Of a DNA stretch of 64,000 nt, positions 32,907-42,259 are shown in pieces. Where the stretch lies: contig NZ_JBLWVH010000006.1 in NCBI RefSeq assembly GCF_048268525.1, positions 1 to 64,000 on the forward strand, written 5' to 3'. Under the pieces are notes generated by a model, which saw only the letters and a program-made list of their open reading frames with translations, made no database searches and had not been told where the DNA came from. How positions within the stretch are numbered: the stretch's first letter is position 1; the number at the start of each line of letters is the position of its first letter. This stretch comes from Maricaulis sp048268525. Its GTDB lineage: Bacteria > Pseudomonadota > Alphaproteobacteria > Caulobacterales > Maricaulaceae. Made by a program: the position numbers and the translations under genes.

Positions 32907-33602
32907 ATGACATCGCTCTACACCCTCACCGACCTGTCCAAACGCTACACCCGGGGCAAGGAGTCGATCACCATCTTCGAAGAGCTGACCATGTCGATCC
33001 CGCAGGGTGACTTCATGGCCATCATGGGTCCGTCCGGCTCGGGCAAGACGACCCTTCTCAACCTTCTGGGCGGCATTGACCGGCCCTCCTCCGGCTCGGT
33101 GGACTGCGAAGGCGTGCGGGTCGACAAGCTGTCGGAGGGCAAGCTGGCCAAGTGGCGCTCGCAGAATGTCGGCTTCATCTTCCAGTTCTACAATCTCATG
33201 CCGACGCTGACCGCGGCGCAGAATGTCGAACTGCCCCTTCTGCTCACCAGCCTGTCCGGCAAGGCGCGCAAGGAACGCGTCGCCACGGCGCTGGACATTG
33301 TCGGCCTGGCCGATCGGAAGGGGCACCGGCCGCGTCAGCTCTCCGGCGGTCAGCAACAGCGCGTCGCCATCGCCCGCGCGATTGTCGCCGACCCGAAAGT
33401 CCTGCTCTGCGACGAGCCGACCGGTGACCTCGACCGCAAATCGGCCGATGAGATCCTGGAAACCCTGCAACTGCTCAACAAGGAACTCGGCAAGACCATC
33501 GTCATGGTCACGCACGACCCCTCAGCGGCCAAATATGCCCGCCGCGAACTGCATCTCGACAAGGGCCGCTTTGTCGAACAGGCGCAGGAGCCGGCCCAAT
33601 GA
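32907..33602 (+). CDS. ABC transporter ATP-binding protein (LolD/MacB type)
   Basis: The product is 231 residues. Walker A is GPSGSGKTT, the signature is LSGGQQQRVAIARAI, and Walker B is VLLCDEPTGDLD, with His in VTHDP. The LNLLGGIDRPSSGSV segment is typical of the LolD/MacB subfamily, which couples to FtsX-type permeases. It overlaps the first permease by 4 bases. Confidence 0.92.
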   Translation: MTSLYTLTDLSKRYTRGKESITIFEELTMSIPQGDFMAIMGPSGSGKTTLLNLLGGIDRPSSGSVDCEGVRVDKLSEGKLAKWRSQNVGFIFQFYNLMPTLTAAQNVELPLLLTSLSGKARKERVATALDIVGLADRKGHRPRQLSGGQQQRVAIARAIVADPKVLLCDEPTGDLDRKSADEILETLQLLNKELGKTIVMVTHDPSAAKYARRELHLDKGRFVEQAQEPAQ

Positions 33603-34756
33603 ATGATCTCACGCTGATCCGGAAGAATCTCTTCCGCAAAAAGCTGAGGGCGATCCTGCTGACCCTGTCGATCCTGATCGCCTTTTTGATCTTCGGAGTC
33701 CTGGGCGCCTTCTATTCTGTCTGGACTTCTGGCGGCGCGCTGGCTGCCGACAATCGCCTTGTCACCGTCAACCGGATCAACTTCACGGTCTCCATGCCCT
33801 TCGCCTACTGGACCCGTGTTTCTGCCATCGAAGGGGTCGACAATGTCGCCCACGCCAGCTGGTTCGGCGGCTATTTCCAGGAGCAGACGCAACAGGTCCA
33901 GACCTTTGCCGTCGACCCGGAGACCTATCTGGCGGCCTACCCGGAACTGACCATGCCGGCCGAACAGCGGCAGGCCTTCCTGGACACGCGGGATTGCCTG
34001 CTGGTCGGAGCTGACCTGGCAGGCCAGTATGGCTGGTCGGTCGGTGACACCATCCCGCTCCTCTCCAATATCTGGCAGAAGACCGATGGAACGGCGAGCT
34101 GGACCTTCAATATCTGCGCCATTTTCGACGCCGAAGACGACAAGGTTCCCGCGAACTACGCCCTGTTCCACTACGACTATTACAACGAGGCCCTGGCCTT
34201 CAACACAGACCAGGTCGGCTGGCTGATCATCAATACGACGGACGCATCCCTGAACGACCAGGTCTCGCGCGCCGTCGATGACATGTTCGCCAACTCGCCG
34301 TCCGAAACCGAAACGACAACCGAGGCCGCCTTCAACGAGGCCTTCGCCAACCAGTTCGGCAATATCGCCCTGATCCTGCTATTCGTGGTCGGCTCGGCCT
34401 TCACCACCATCCTGATCATTGTCGGCTTCACCATGGTGACCGCAATCAATGAGCGGACCGGCGAAATCGCCGTGATGAAAACACTCGGCTTCCCGGCTCC
34501 GCGCATCTTCCGCATGGTGCTGGCGGAATCCGTCATGCTCAGCCTGGTCGGCGGCCTGCTCGGCCTTGGCCTGGCCAATCTGATGATCACCGGTGTTGCC
34601 GACGCCGCAGCAGCCTTCCTGCCCGGCCTCGCCCTGTCTGCCCCGGTATTCTGGGTCGGCGTCGGTCTGGCTGTCCTGCTGGGTCTGCTCACCGGGATTG
34701 TTCCCGCCATCAATGCACAGCGGGTGAAAATTATCACCGCGCTCGGCAAGCAATAG
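33599..34756 (+). CDS. FtsX-like ABC permease 1
   Basis: The product is 385 residues with the MacB/FtsX layout: one N-terminal span, a large periplasmic domain (about 45-250), then three spans. The C-terminal part has ERTGEIAVMKTLGFPAPRIFRMVLAES, the coupling-helix region. It forms a pair with the next permease, so the transporter is probably a heterodimer. The substrate is unknown. Confidence 0.87.
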   Translation: MNDLTLIRKNLFRKKLRAILLTLSILIAFLIFGVLGAFYSVWTSGGALAADNRLVTVNRINFTVSMPFAYWTRVSAIEGVDNVAHASWFGGYFQEQTQQVQTFAVDPETYLAAYPELTMPAEQRQAFLDTRDCLLVGADLAGQYGWSVGDTIPLLSNIWQKTDGTASWTFNICAIFDAEDDKVPANYALFHYDYYNEALAFNTDQVGWLIINTTDASLNDQVSRAVDDMFANSPSETETTTEAAFNEAFANQFGNIALILLFVVGSAFTTILIIVGFTMVTAINERTGEIAVMKTLGFPAPRIFRMVLAESVMLSLVGGLLGLGLANLMITGVADAAAAFLPGLALSAPVFWVGVGLAVLLGLLTGIVPAINAQRVKIITALGKQ

Positions 34757-34765
34757 GAGAGCGTC

Positions 34766-35947
34766 ATGCTGAAGCAAATTGGCGCCGTCACCGTGCTGAA
34801 CCTGCGCTCCATCCCCCAGCGGGCCGGACTGTCGCTGGCGACCATTGTCTCGATTGCCCTGGTTACCGGTGTGCTGCTCGGTTTCCTCGCGATGTCGAAT
34901 GGTTTCAGGGCCACGCTGCAGGGTACCGGATCGGAGAGTGTCGCGGTCATGCTGCGGGCCGGGTCGCAAGCCGAACTCAACTCGGGCCTCGCCTCCAGCC
35001 AGGTCCGCCTGGTCGAGGAAGCGCCCGGTGTCGCCCGCGATGCCGATGGTGTACCGCTGGTTTCCGGCGAGCTCTTCGTCATCGTTGATGGCATCAAGCG
35101 GTCCTCGCAGACCGAGGCCAACCTGCCCCTGCGCGGCGTCGGCGAACAGGCGCTGCGCCTGCGTCAGGGCTTTGAGATGGTGGAAGGCCGCATGTTCGAG
35201 ACGGGCACCAATGAACTGGTGGTCGGCGAAGCCGTGCTGCGGGAGTTCTCCGGTTTCGATCTCGGCGAGACGATCCGCCTTGGCCCCAATGAATGGGTCA
35301 TCGTGGGTATCTTCTCGACCGGTGGCTCGGTCTTCGACAGCGAAATCTGGGCCGATATCGCGGGCATCCAGAACCTCTATAATCGCGGCACCGGCGTCCA
35401 GTCGATCCGCGCCCGCCTGACCTCACCCGAGGCCATTGAAGAGCTGCGCGCCTTTGAGGAGAACGAGCCGCGCCTCAATCTCGACATCCAGAGCGAGACC
35501 GACTTTTTCGCCGGTCAGGCCGGCGGCACGGCGGTGCTGATCGAATTCATCGGCTGGCCGCTGGCGATCGTGATGGCCATCGGTGCTCTCGCCGGGGCGT
35601 GGAACACCATGTATTCCTCGGTCGATACCCGCATGCGCGAGATCGCCACCCTGCGCGCAATCGGCTTTTCCGGCTTTGCCGCTGCCGTCGGCACGATGGT
35701 TGAATCGCTCGTCCTGGCCGCCATCGGCGGGCTGGTCGGCGCCGGCGCAGTCTATCTCCTGTTCAACGGAATATCCGCGTCGACACTGGGATCAGGCTTC
35801 ACCCAGGTAGTGTTCTCCTTTGCCGTGACCGGCGGCTCGGTGATCGCCGGCATGGTGATGGCCATCATCATCGGCTTCCTCGGCGGCCTCGTCCCGGCCA
35901 TCCGCTCGGCCTATGTGCCGCTGCTGACGGTTCACAGGAGCGAGTAG
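34766..35947 (+). CDS. FtsX-like ABC permease 2
   Basis: The product is 393 residues, with AGGAGA before ATG 34766. It has the same topology as its neighbour but low similarity: the first span is near residues 20-40 and the periplasmic domain carries GNEL/ VVGEAVLREFSGFDLG-type MacB PCD features. Three C-terminal spans follow TRMREIATLRAIGFSGF. It is the last gene of the adaptor-ATPase-permease-permease operon. Confidence 0.87.
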   Translation: MLKQIGAVTVLNLRSIPQRAGLSLATIVSIALVTGVLLGFLAMSNGFRATLQGTGSESVAVMLRAGSQAELNSGLASSQVRLVEEAPGVARDADGVPLVSGELFVIVDGIKRSSQTEANLPLRGVGEQALRLRQGFEMVEGRMFETGTNELVVGEAVLREFSGFDLGETIRLGPNEWVIVGIFSTGGSVFDSEIWADIAGIQNLYNRGTGVQSIRARLTSPEAIEELRAFEENEPRLNLDIQSETDFFAGQAGGTAVLIEFIGWPLAIVMAIGALAGAWNTMYSSVDTRMREIATLRAIGFSGFAAAVGTMVESLVLAAIGGLVGAGAVYLLFNGISASTLGSGFTQVVFSFAVTGGSVIAGMVMAIIIGFLGGLVPAIRSAYVPLLTVHRSE

Positions 35948-36122
35948 GATCTCTTTCCTCCCCGGCCCGCCGGGAAGGGGGACCGCATGGCGGTGGAGGG
36001 GAGCCGCGCAAATGCGCGGCTGATACTCAGATTATCGCGAACGCCCCCGGCGCGCTGCGCCGGCCCCTTCGACCCGATGCTGCGCATCGGCCCACTTCCC
36101 CAACAATGTCGGGGAAGAAAAC
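35948..36122. repeat. Hairpin-rich gap between convergent genes
   Basis: Five short palindromes follow one another: CCCGGC/GCCGGG, GCCGCGC/GCGCGGC, CCGGCGC/GCGCCGG, CCGATGC/GCATCGG and TTCCCC/GGGGAA. It may terminate transcription from both sides. No gene. Confidence 0.5.
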
Positions 36123-36884
36123 CTATCCGTACCAGTCATCTTCCGCCGCGCGGAGTTTTTCCTCGTCCTTGTGGGGCGGCAGGATTTCCATCTTCACATG
36201 GCGGCGACGATTGGTGGAGATGACGAAGAAGCGCTTGTCGGGATAATCCAGTTTCGCCTCGAGCATGGCCGAGGTGATCAGGTCGACATTTTTCAGATCA
36301 TCATCCGACATGCCGAAGGAGTGCGGCAGGTCGCGACCATATTGTTCCAGGCCCTGCTCGACACACTGACGGATGGCGCGGCGCTTGAGACCGGCTGTGG
36401 TCAGGTGCGGACCCAGCTCCTCGCGGATTTCCGGGTTGGAGCAGGGATAGACGGCGAGATAGTTCGGCTCTTCGGGCAGGTGCCCGGCATCGACGATCAG
36501 CTTCAGTGCCGCCTTGATGATCTCGCGCGAATGCTGGCGCGCCGTGACGATGGCCACCGGGCGTCGCTTGAGCACCGCGTATTTGAAAATCTCCCAGGAC
36601 GGGCCGCGCCAATTGGCGCTGTCGAGCGCCCGTTTGACGTCGCGCAGCAGGTATTCCTCGCCATTACGGTCCTTGCCGTCGGCGAATTCGCGATAGGCGC
36701 GAGCCGGCGGGTCGGCCCAGTCTTCCCACAGGCCGGGCACGCCGAGATAGGCCTTGATGTCCTCATACTCGTGCTGGCGCATGGCCCGCTCCTCACCGGT
36801 CATGGTGTTGAGCAGATGGATACGGGTCGGCAAATGGAGAATGTTTTCGTCGATATCGAAGAAATAGAAGCTCTGGCGTTCCAC
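36123..36884 (-). CDS. HAD-like protein of unknown function
   Basis: The product is 253 residues. GTG 36884 was chosen for AAGGA 7 bases upstream. It begins VERQSFYFFDIDENILHLP, resembling the first HAD motif DxDxT with Asn in place of Thr. VAIVTARQHSRE fits motif II and GMSDDDLKNVD fits the acidic fourth motif. The tail contains KRFFVISTNRRRHVKMEIL. The family was not named. It shares a strand and spacing with the DUF6165 gene before it. Confidence 0.6.
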   Translation of the reverse strand: MERQSFYFFDIDENILHLPTRIHLLNTMTGEERAMRQHEYEDIKAYLGVPGLWEDWADPPARAYREFADGKDRNGEEYLLRDVKRALDSANWRGPSWEIFKYAVLKRRPVAIVTARQHSREIIKAALKLIVDAGHLPEEPNYLAVYPCSNPEIREELGPHLTTAGLKRRAIRQCVEQGLEQYGRDLPHSFGMSDDDLKNVDLITSAMLEAKLDYPDKRFFVISTNRRRHVKMEILPPHKDEEKLRAAEDDWYG

Positions 36885-36961
36885 GGGCAGTCCTTGTGCG
36901 GCGTCGGCAGGCGACAGGCGCCACCGGATGCCCGCCCGCTTACAGACCCGGGCGGCGCAAC

Positions 36962-37354
36962 TCAATAGGCGGCGTAGGATTTCTCTTCGACGATGTTGGA
37001 GCCCAACAGGAGATTGATCTCCTTTTTCAACGCCGCGCGCTTGTCATTGGTGACATAGACGGCGCGGGCCAGACGGATGAATTCCGGACCGAAATCACCG
37101 GCCCGCTCACAATCGCGGATGTCATCCTCGATCACCCAGAGCTCTTCATTGACCGCCTGCAGCGCGGCGTCGAGACGGGTCAGCTCGTCACTGGCCGGCA
37201 CGTCTTTCGCCAACGTCTCGTTGAGAATGCCCAGCTCGGTGCGGACATTTTTCAGCTTGGCCTCGTCCTCGATGCGTTCGGACTTGATGCGCAGGATGGT
37301 GATCTTGTCGATCAGCTCGCCCGGGGCGATGGCGGTGAGGATGGTCGTGGTCAT
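36962..37354 (-). CDS. DUF6165 family protein
   Basis: The product is 130 residues from ATG 37354 (MTTTILTAIAPGELIDKI). The conserved start PGELIDKITILRIKSERIEDE identifies the family. The rest is helical with TRLDAALQAVNEELWVIEDDIRDCE. The function is unknown, but such genes commonly neighbour glycosyltransferases of surface polysaccharide clusters, and a family 9 glycosyltransferase lies three genes upstream. Confidence 0.8.
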   Translation of the reverse strand: MTTTILTAIAPGELIDKITILRIKSERIEDEAKLKNVRTELGILNETLAKDVPASDELTRLDAALQAVNEELWVIEDDIRDCERAGDFGPEFIRLARAVYVTNDKRAALKKEINLLLGSNIVEEKSYAAY

Positions 37355-37457
37355 GTCGTTAGCCCTTCTGGCGCGTGGGGTCGTTGAAATCTGGCGGGAT
37401 TGTCGTGACTTGGCGCCCAATAATCCAGCGTTTCATCATCAGTCCTGGCCGCAAAGC

Positions 37458-38723
37458 TCAGCGCTCGGGCGGCGTCCAGTCGCTGCCATCGGTTTTGCGC
37501 CGGGCCAGCCGCAGGGCCAGACCGAGGGCGGCACCGACCCCTATGGCCACGGTCAGGTCGACAAAAACGGTCAGCAGCAGGGTGATGAGCAGCAGGACCC
37601 GATCACCGACCGGCGCCCGCAAATACTCTGGCCAGCGATGCGGTTCACTCATATTCCAGGCCGTGACCATCAACAGGGCGGCCAGCGCCGGCATGGCCAG
37701 ATAGCCGGCCGCCGGTGCCGCGAACAACATGATCACCAAGAGGGCCAGCGCGTGTACCAGGCCGGCCACCGGCGTCTGGCCGCCGGCGCGGATATTGGTC
37801 GCGGTCCGGGCTATCGCACCGGTCGCCGGCAGGCCGCCGAAAAAGGCCGAGCCGATATTGGCGATGCCCTGGGCTGTCAGCTCGGCATTGGGCCGGTGTT
37901 TGCCGTCAATCATCCGGTCGGCCACCATCGCCGAGAGCAGGGACTCAACCCCGGCCAGGAAGGCGATGATGATGGCCGAGGGCAAAAGCTCGACGATGCG
38001 GTCGAACGAGATGTCCGGCAGGGACGGCATGGGCAGTCCGGTCGGCAAGTCCCCGAAACGGGACTGGATGGTGTCGACGGGCAGGTTCAAGGCGACGACC
38101 AGCGCCGAAGCGGCGGCCAGTCCGACGATCAGGCCGGGAAAGCGCGGTGCCAACCGCCGCAGGACCAGGATGCAGATCAGCGCCACCACGGCCACGCCGA
38201 GGGCGGACAGGTTGAGCGTGTCGGTCGCGCCCGCCAGCATCGGCACGGTCTCGATGAAATCGGCCGGCAGATGATCGAGCCGGAGACCGAAAAAGTCCTT
38301 GATCTGACTGGTGGCGATAATGATGGCGATGCCGATAGTGAAGCCATTGACTACCGCTTCGGGGACATGGGCAATCAGCCGCCCGGCCCGGAAATAGCCG
38401 GCCACGATCAGGATCAGCCCGGCCATCAGCGTCGCCAGAACCAGACCGTCATAGCCGTGCTCGGCAATGATCGAGAAGACCACAACGATAAACGCGCCGG
38501 TCGGCCCGCCGATCTGGACGCGACTGCCACCAAAGGCCGAGATCAGGAAACCGGCAACCACTGCCGTGACCAGCCCGGTCGACGGGTCGGCCCCCGAGGC
38601 GATCGCAATCGCCAGGCTCAAGGGCAGCGCGACCATGGCGACGGTCAGACCGGCCAGCAAGTCGGCCATGAACTGACCGGCATCATAGGATTGCAGGGTT
38701 GTCAGTATCTTGGGCAGGCGCAT
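37458..38723 (-). CDS. SulP-family transporter without STAS domain
   Basis: The product is 421 residues. It is a complete membrane domain with the SulP opening (DLLAGLTVAMVALPLSLAIAIASG), RVQIGGPTGAFIVVV and GVESLLSAMVADRM. It ends at RRKTDGSDWTPPER, where the usual C-terminal STAS domain is absent. STAS-less SulP proteins occur naturally, so this need not be a truncation. It lies in the same strand run as dihydroorotase, 58 bases apart. Confidence 0.85.
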   Translation of the reverse strand: MRLPKILTTLQSYDAGQFMADLLAGLTVAMVALPLSLAIAIASGADPSTGLVTAVVAGFLISAFGGSRVQIGGPTGAFIVVVFSIIAEHGYDGLVLATLMAGLILIVAGYFRAGRLIAHVPEAVVNGFTIGIAIIIATSQIKDFFGLRLDHLPADFIETVPMLAGATDTLNLSALGVAVVALICILVLRRLAPRFPGLIVGLAAASALVVALNLPVDTIQSRFGDLPTGLPMPSLPDISFDRIVELLPSAIIIAFLAGVESLLSAMVADRMIDGKHRPNAELTAQGIANIGSAFFGGLPATGAIARTATNIRAGGQTPVAGLVHALALLVIMLFAAPAAGYLAMPALAALLMVTAWNMSEPHRWPEYLRAPVGDRVLLLITLLLTVFVDLTVAIGVGAALGLALRLARRKTDGSDWTPPER

Positions 38724-38781
38724 GCGGCCCTGTTACCACCCGCCCGCCGGCTTCGCCACTGCGCCACAGCGCCGCAAGCGA

Positions 38782-40119
38782 TCAGTCGTGTGGCAGGGCT
38801 TCCATGAAGCGCACCGGCTTGCCCTTGCCCTCGGCCACAAGCTCGCCATCGCGCATCACCGAGCGGCCGCGAATGATCGTGCCAACCGGCCAGCCGGTGA
38901 CCGACATGACGTCAAACGGCGTCCAGCCGGATTTCGACGCCGACCAGGCATCGGTGATGGTCTCGGTCCGCTTCATGTCGACCAGGGTGAAATCGGCATC
39001 CCAACCGACTGCCATGCGGCCCTTGCCGGCAATGCCGAAAATGCGCTGGGCGCCAGCCGAGGTCAGGTCGACAAAGCGTTCAATGGTGAGCCGGCCGGCG
39101 TTTACGTGGTCGAGCATGACCGGGACCAGCGTCTGCACGCCGGGCATGCCGGACGGGCTTTGCGGATAGGGTTTGGCTTTTTCCTCCAGCGTGTGCGGCG
39201 CGTGGTCCGATCCGATCACGTCGACAATGCCGCGCTGGATGCCGCGCCACAGGCCGGCCCGATGGCGGGCGTCGCGCATGGGCGGGTTCATCTGGGCCCG
39301 GCCCTTGATGCGCTCATAAATCTCCGGACCTTCCAGGGTGAGATGCTGGGGCGTCGCCTCGACCGAGGCGATGTCGCGATGCTCGGCCAGGAAATCCATT
39401 TCCTCGGCGGTGGAGATATGCAGGACATGGATGCGCTTGCCGGTCTTGCGGGCGAGGCGGACCAGGCGCTTGGTCGACATGATGGCGGCCTCGGCATCGC
39501 GCACATGCGGATGGCTGGTCCAGTCGCCCTCAACGGCCAGTTCGCGACGCTCGGCGAGGCGGTATTCGTCTTCGGAATGGAAGGCCGCGCGGCGCTTGAT
39601 CGCGCGCAGGACGCGTTCCACGCCCTCATCATCCGCCACCAGCAGCGAGCCGGTCGAGGCGCCCATGAAGACTTTCACACCGCAACAGCCGAGCATGCGC
39701 TCCATTTCGGGCAATATGTCGGCATTTTCATTGGTCGCGCCGGCGTAGAAGGCGTGGTCGCAATGCATGCGGTTTTGCGCCCGGGCCAGCTTGTCGGTCA
39801 GCATGTCCGGCACGGTGGTGGTGGGATTGGTGTTCGGCATTTCGAACACCGCCGTGACGCCGCCCATCACCGCACACAGCGAGCCCGATTGCAGATCTTC
39901 CTTCCACTCCATCCCCGGCTCGCGGAAATGGACCTGGGTGTCGATTACACCCGGCAGGACCATCAGGCCGGAACAGTCGACCACCTCGCCGGCCGAGGCC
40001 TGCGACAGGTCGCCGATCGCCGCGGTCTTGCCGTCAGTGATGCCGATATCGGCATGGCCGCGCCCGTCATGATTGACGATCTCGCCGCCCTTGAGGATCA
40101 CATCGAATGTCTGGCTCAT
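38782..40119 (-). CDS. pyrC: Dihydroorotase (class I)
   Basis: The product is 445 residues. Metal ligands are seen in GVIDTQVHFREPG, the carboxylated-Lys segment GVKVFMGASTGSL, HVLHIST and DVIGSDHAPH. It cyclises N-carbamoylaspartate in pyrimidine synthesis; class I enzymes can also be allantoinase-like, so the name rests on the motifs. It overlaps the glycosyltransferase gene by ATGA, an odd coupling of nucleotide and surface-sugar genes. Confidence 0.83.
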   Translation of the reverse strand: MSQTFDVILKGGEIVNHDGRGHADIGITDGKTAAIGDLSQASAGEVVDCSGLMVLPGVIDTQVHFREPGMEWKEDLQSGSLCAVMGGVTAVFEMPNTNPTTTVPDMLTDKLARAQNRMHCDHAFYAGATNENADILPEMERMLGCCGVKVFMGASTGSLLVADDEGVERVLRAIKRRAAFHSEDEYRLAERRELAVEGDWTSHPHVRDAEAAIMSTKRLVRLARKTGKRIHVLHISTAEEMDFLAEHRDIASVEATPQHLTLEGPEIYERIKGRAQMNPPMRDARHRAGLWRGIQRGIVDVIGSDHAPHTLEEKAKPYPQSPSGMPGVQTLVPVMLDHVNAGRLTIERFVDLTSAGAQRIFGIAGKGRMAVGWDADFTLVDMKRTETITDAWSASKSGWTPFDVMSVTGWPVGTIIRGRSVMRDGELVAEGKGKPVRFMEALPHD

Positions 40120-41072
40120 GATCTTGTAGTCCTCTCGTAAAGCGCCTTGGCGGCATCATACACGCTATCGACGCTCAGGTCCGCCAGCAGGCTGGTCGAG
40201 GCCTTGCGACGGTCGTCATGGGCGCTGTCGATTTCCTCGAAGGTCGCCGGGCCGCGCACCGCATCGGTATGCGCGCCCCAGGGCGCATAGCAGCGATCAT
40301 CGGACGGGCCGAACAGGCCCAGCGTCGGAGCCCCCACAGCCGCCGACATGTGCATCAGCCCGCTATCATTGCCGACATAGAGGCGGCAGCGTTCCAGGCA
40401 GGCGGCGGTCTCGGGCAGGCCGAGGCCCAGAAGGTCGATGAACTCGATCTCCGGCAGAGCGTCGAAAATAGGCTGGGCATAGAGCTCGTCACCCGGCCCC
40501 CCCAGCATCACCACCGGCGCGCCCGGCATCACCCCGTCCGGCCCGGTGAAGCGGAGGATGAATTCGGCAAACTTCTCCGCCGGCCAGACCTTGAAGATCC
40601 ACGAGGCTGACGGGCAGATCGCCAGATAGGGCCCCTTTCCCGGCACGCGTGTCGCCGCTTCGGCGCGCACGGCGTCGGACAGGTGGAGCTTGGGGTCAGG
40701 CGCCGGGGCGAGCTTCAGCACGCTGGCGGCTTCCCCAACCTTGGGCACCGGAACGGCGCTCTGCTGGAGGATGCGGCGCTCCCTGGCGCGCAGGAACCAG
40801 GCGGTACCGGAACAGCGCAGATCGACGACCAGATCCCATTTCACATCAACGGTTTCGCGCCACAAATCCCACCAGTGCATCCCGGCCTTCTTCTTGCGCA
40901 TCACGATGATGCGCTCGAGCCGCGGCGTCTCGGTGAACAGGGAGGCCGCCAGCGGGCCGCAGGCAATCGTGAAATGCGCCTCGGGGCGGGTACGCACGAG
41001 ATGGTCGAGCACGCCGGAATTGATGATGGCGTCACCGATCCGGGTCGATGTGATGAAGAGGACGCGTTGCAT
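40116..41072 (-). CDS. Glycosyltransferase family 9 (heptosyltransferase-like)
   Basis: The product is 318 residues. It opens VLFITSTRIGDAIINSGVLDHL. GT9 features include AICPSASWIFKVWPAEKFAEF and VGNDSGLMHMSAAVGAPTLGLFGPSDD. These enzymes add heptose or similar sugars in lipopolysaccharide. With DUF6165 and the HAD-like protein it may mark a small surface-sugar locus. Confidence 0.88.
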   Translation of the reverse strand: MQRVLFITSTRIGDAIINSGVLDHLVRTRPEAHFTIACGPLAASLFTETPRLERIIVMRKKKAGMHWWDLWRETVDVKWDLVVDLRCSGTAWFLRARERRILQQSAVPVPKVGEAASVLKLAPAPDPKLHLSDAVRAEAATRVPGKGPYLAICPSASWIFKVWPAEKFAEFILRFTGPDGVMPGAPVVMLGGPGDELYAQPIFDALPEIEFIDLLGLGLPETAACLERCRLYVGNDSGLMHMSAAVGAPTLGLFGPSDDRCYAPWGAHTDAVRGPATFEEIDSAHDDRRKASTSLLADLSVDSVYDAAKALYERTTRS

Positions 41073-41137
41073 GGGGACCGCAGATAGCGCGACGCGAAGG
41101 GCTTGGCCAGAGACGGACGCAATGCCATATCGGAGCC

Positions 41138-41959
41138 ATGAACCAGCCCGCCTCCCTGCCCTTCGCCCTGCCCGACCGCCAGATCATCTCGGTCGCCGGC
41201 CCCGATGCCCGCGACCTGCTGCAACGCCTGATCACCGCCGATGTGCTGACATTGTCGGCCGGCACTTGTCGGCCCGGCGCCCTGCTGACCCCGCAGGGCA
41301 AGATCCTGGTCGATTTCATGATGTTTGCCGACGGCGACACGGTCTGGCTGGACGTTCCGGCAAGTGCGGCCGACGGCCTTTTGAAGCGGCTGACAATGTT
41401 CAAACTGCGGGCCAGGGCCGAGATCGTCCTCAACACCGATATCCTCGCCCTGTGGTCGACCACGCCCTTCCCGGGCAGTTGTGAGGACCCGCGCCTGGGC
41501 GGACGGGTCCATCGCGGTCTGGGCGAGGCGGCCAGCGAAACGCGCGCCATCGACATGATCGAGATCGAGGCCGGCATCCCGGCCTTCGGCCGCGATTATG
41601 GCGAGGCGGATGTCTTCCCCACCGACGTCAATCTGGACGCATTCGGCGGTGTCGGCTGGAAGAAGGGCTGTTTCATCGGCCAGGAAGTCGTCTCCCGCAT
41701 GAAACGCCGCGGCACCATCCGCAAGCGGTCCCTGCCCGCCACATTCGCCGCCGAAGCTCCGCCGCCCGGCACCGCCGTCATGGCCGGACCGACCACGGTC
41801 GGCGCGATTTCCTCGGCCAGCGGACACCACGCCGTCATCCTCGCCCGCCTCGACCGCCTGCGCGCCGCCGAGCATTATTGCGAAGCCGATGGCCAGGAAG
41901 CCAATATCGTCGTTCCGGACGAGTTCTGGGCCGATCTGGAAGCCGCGCCGAAGGTCTAA
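41138..41959 (+). CDS. ygfZ: Folate-binding protein YgfZ (CAF17-like)
   Basis: The product is 273 residues. The family signature K-G-C-[FY]-x-G-Q-E is intact as KKGCFIGQEVVSRMKRRG. The GcvT-like fold opens RQIISVAGPDARDLLQRLI. It supports assembly or repair of iron-sulfur enzymes with folate. It is divergent from the glycosyltransferase gene. Confidence 0.9.
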   Translation: MNQPASLPFALPDRQIISVAGPDARDLLQRLITADVLTLSAGTCRPGALLTPQGKILVDFMMFADGDTVWLDVPASAADGLLKRLTMFKLRARAEIVLNTDILALWSTTPFPGSCEDPRLGGRVHRGLGEAASETRAIDMIEIEAGIPAFGRDYGEADVFPTDVNLDAFGGVGWKKGCFIGQEVVSRMKRRGTIRKRSLPATFAAEAPPPGTAVMAGPTTVGAISSASGHHAVILARLDRLRAAEHYCEADGQEANIVVPDEFWADLEAAPKV

Positions 41960-42259
41960 ATCTGGCGGAACAGGCCCTTCCCCAGACCCCGGGTCAGGTC
42001 GCGCCGGGGCGCAGCGACAATCCAGCGGGTCTCGTCCGGGCGAGGACCTGAATGCGCGCCTGCACTGTCCTGCCGCAGCCATGGAAGGGCGGCAGAACGG
42101 GTCTGTACTCAGGCTCCCGAATAAACCCTTAGATAGCGCCGGAACCCCGTCTATCTATAAGTATAATTTCAACAATTCGACCGACATTAACCTTTCGTTA
42201 GCCAGCCCGGACGCTAGTGGTTTCAAATAAATACAGACACTTAACGCAAGGTGGCATCC
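41960..42259. other. Intergenic region upstream of the chemoreceptor
   Basis: About 300 bases without a credible gene. The last 150 are AT-rich for this genome (TATAAT at 42162-42167, GTATAATTTCAAC) and probably hold the promoter of the chemoreceptor. No matching -35 element could be fixed. The first half has GC hairpins that may end the ygfZ transcript. Confidence 0.4.

Noticed and set aside
37077..38807. A 576-codon open frame opposite the STAS-less SulP gene
   Set aside because: Composition is the Gln/Arg/Gly/Asp pattern of antisense reading; the minus-strand SulP is clear.
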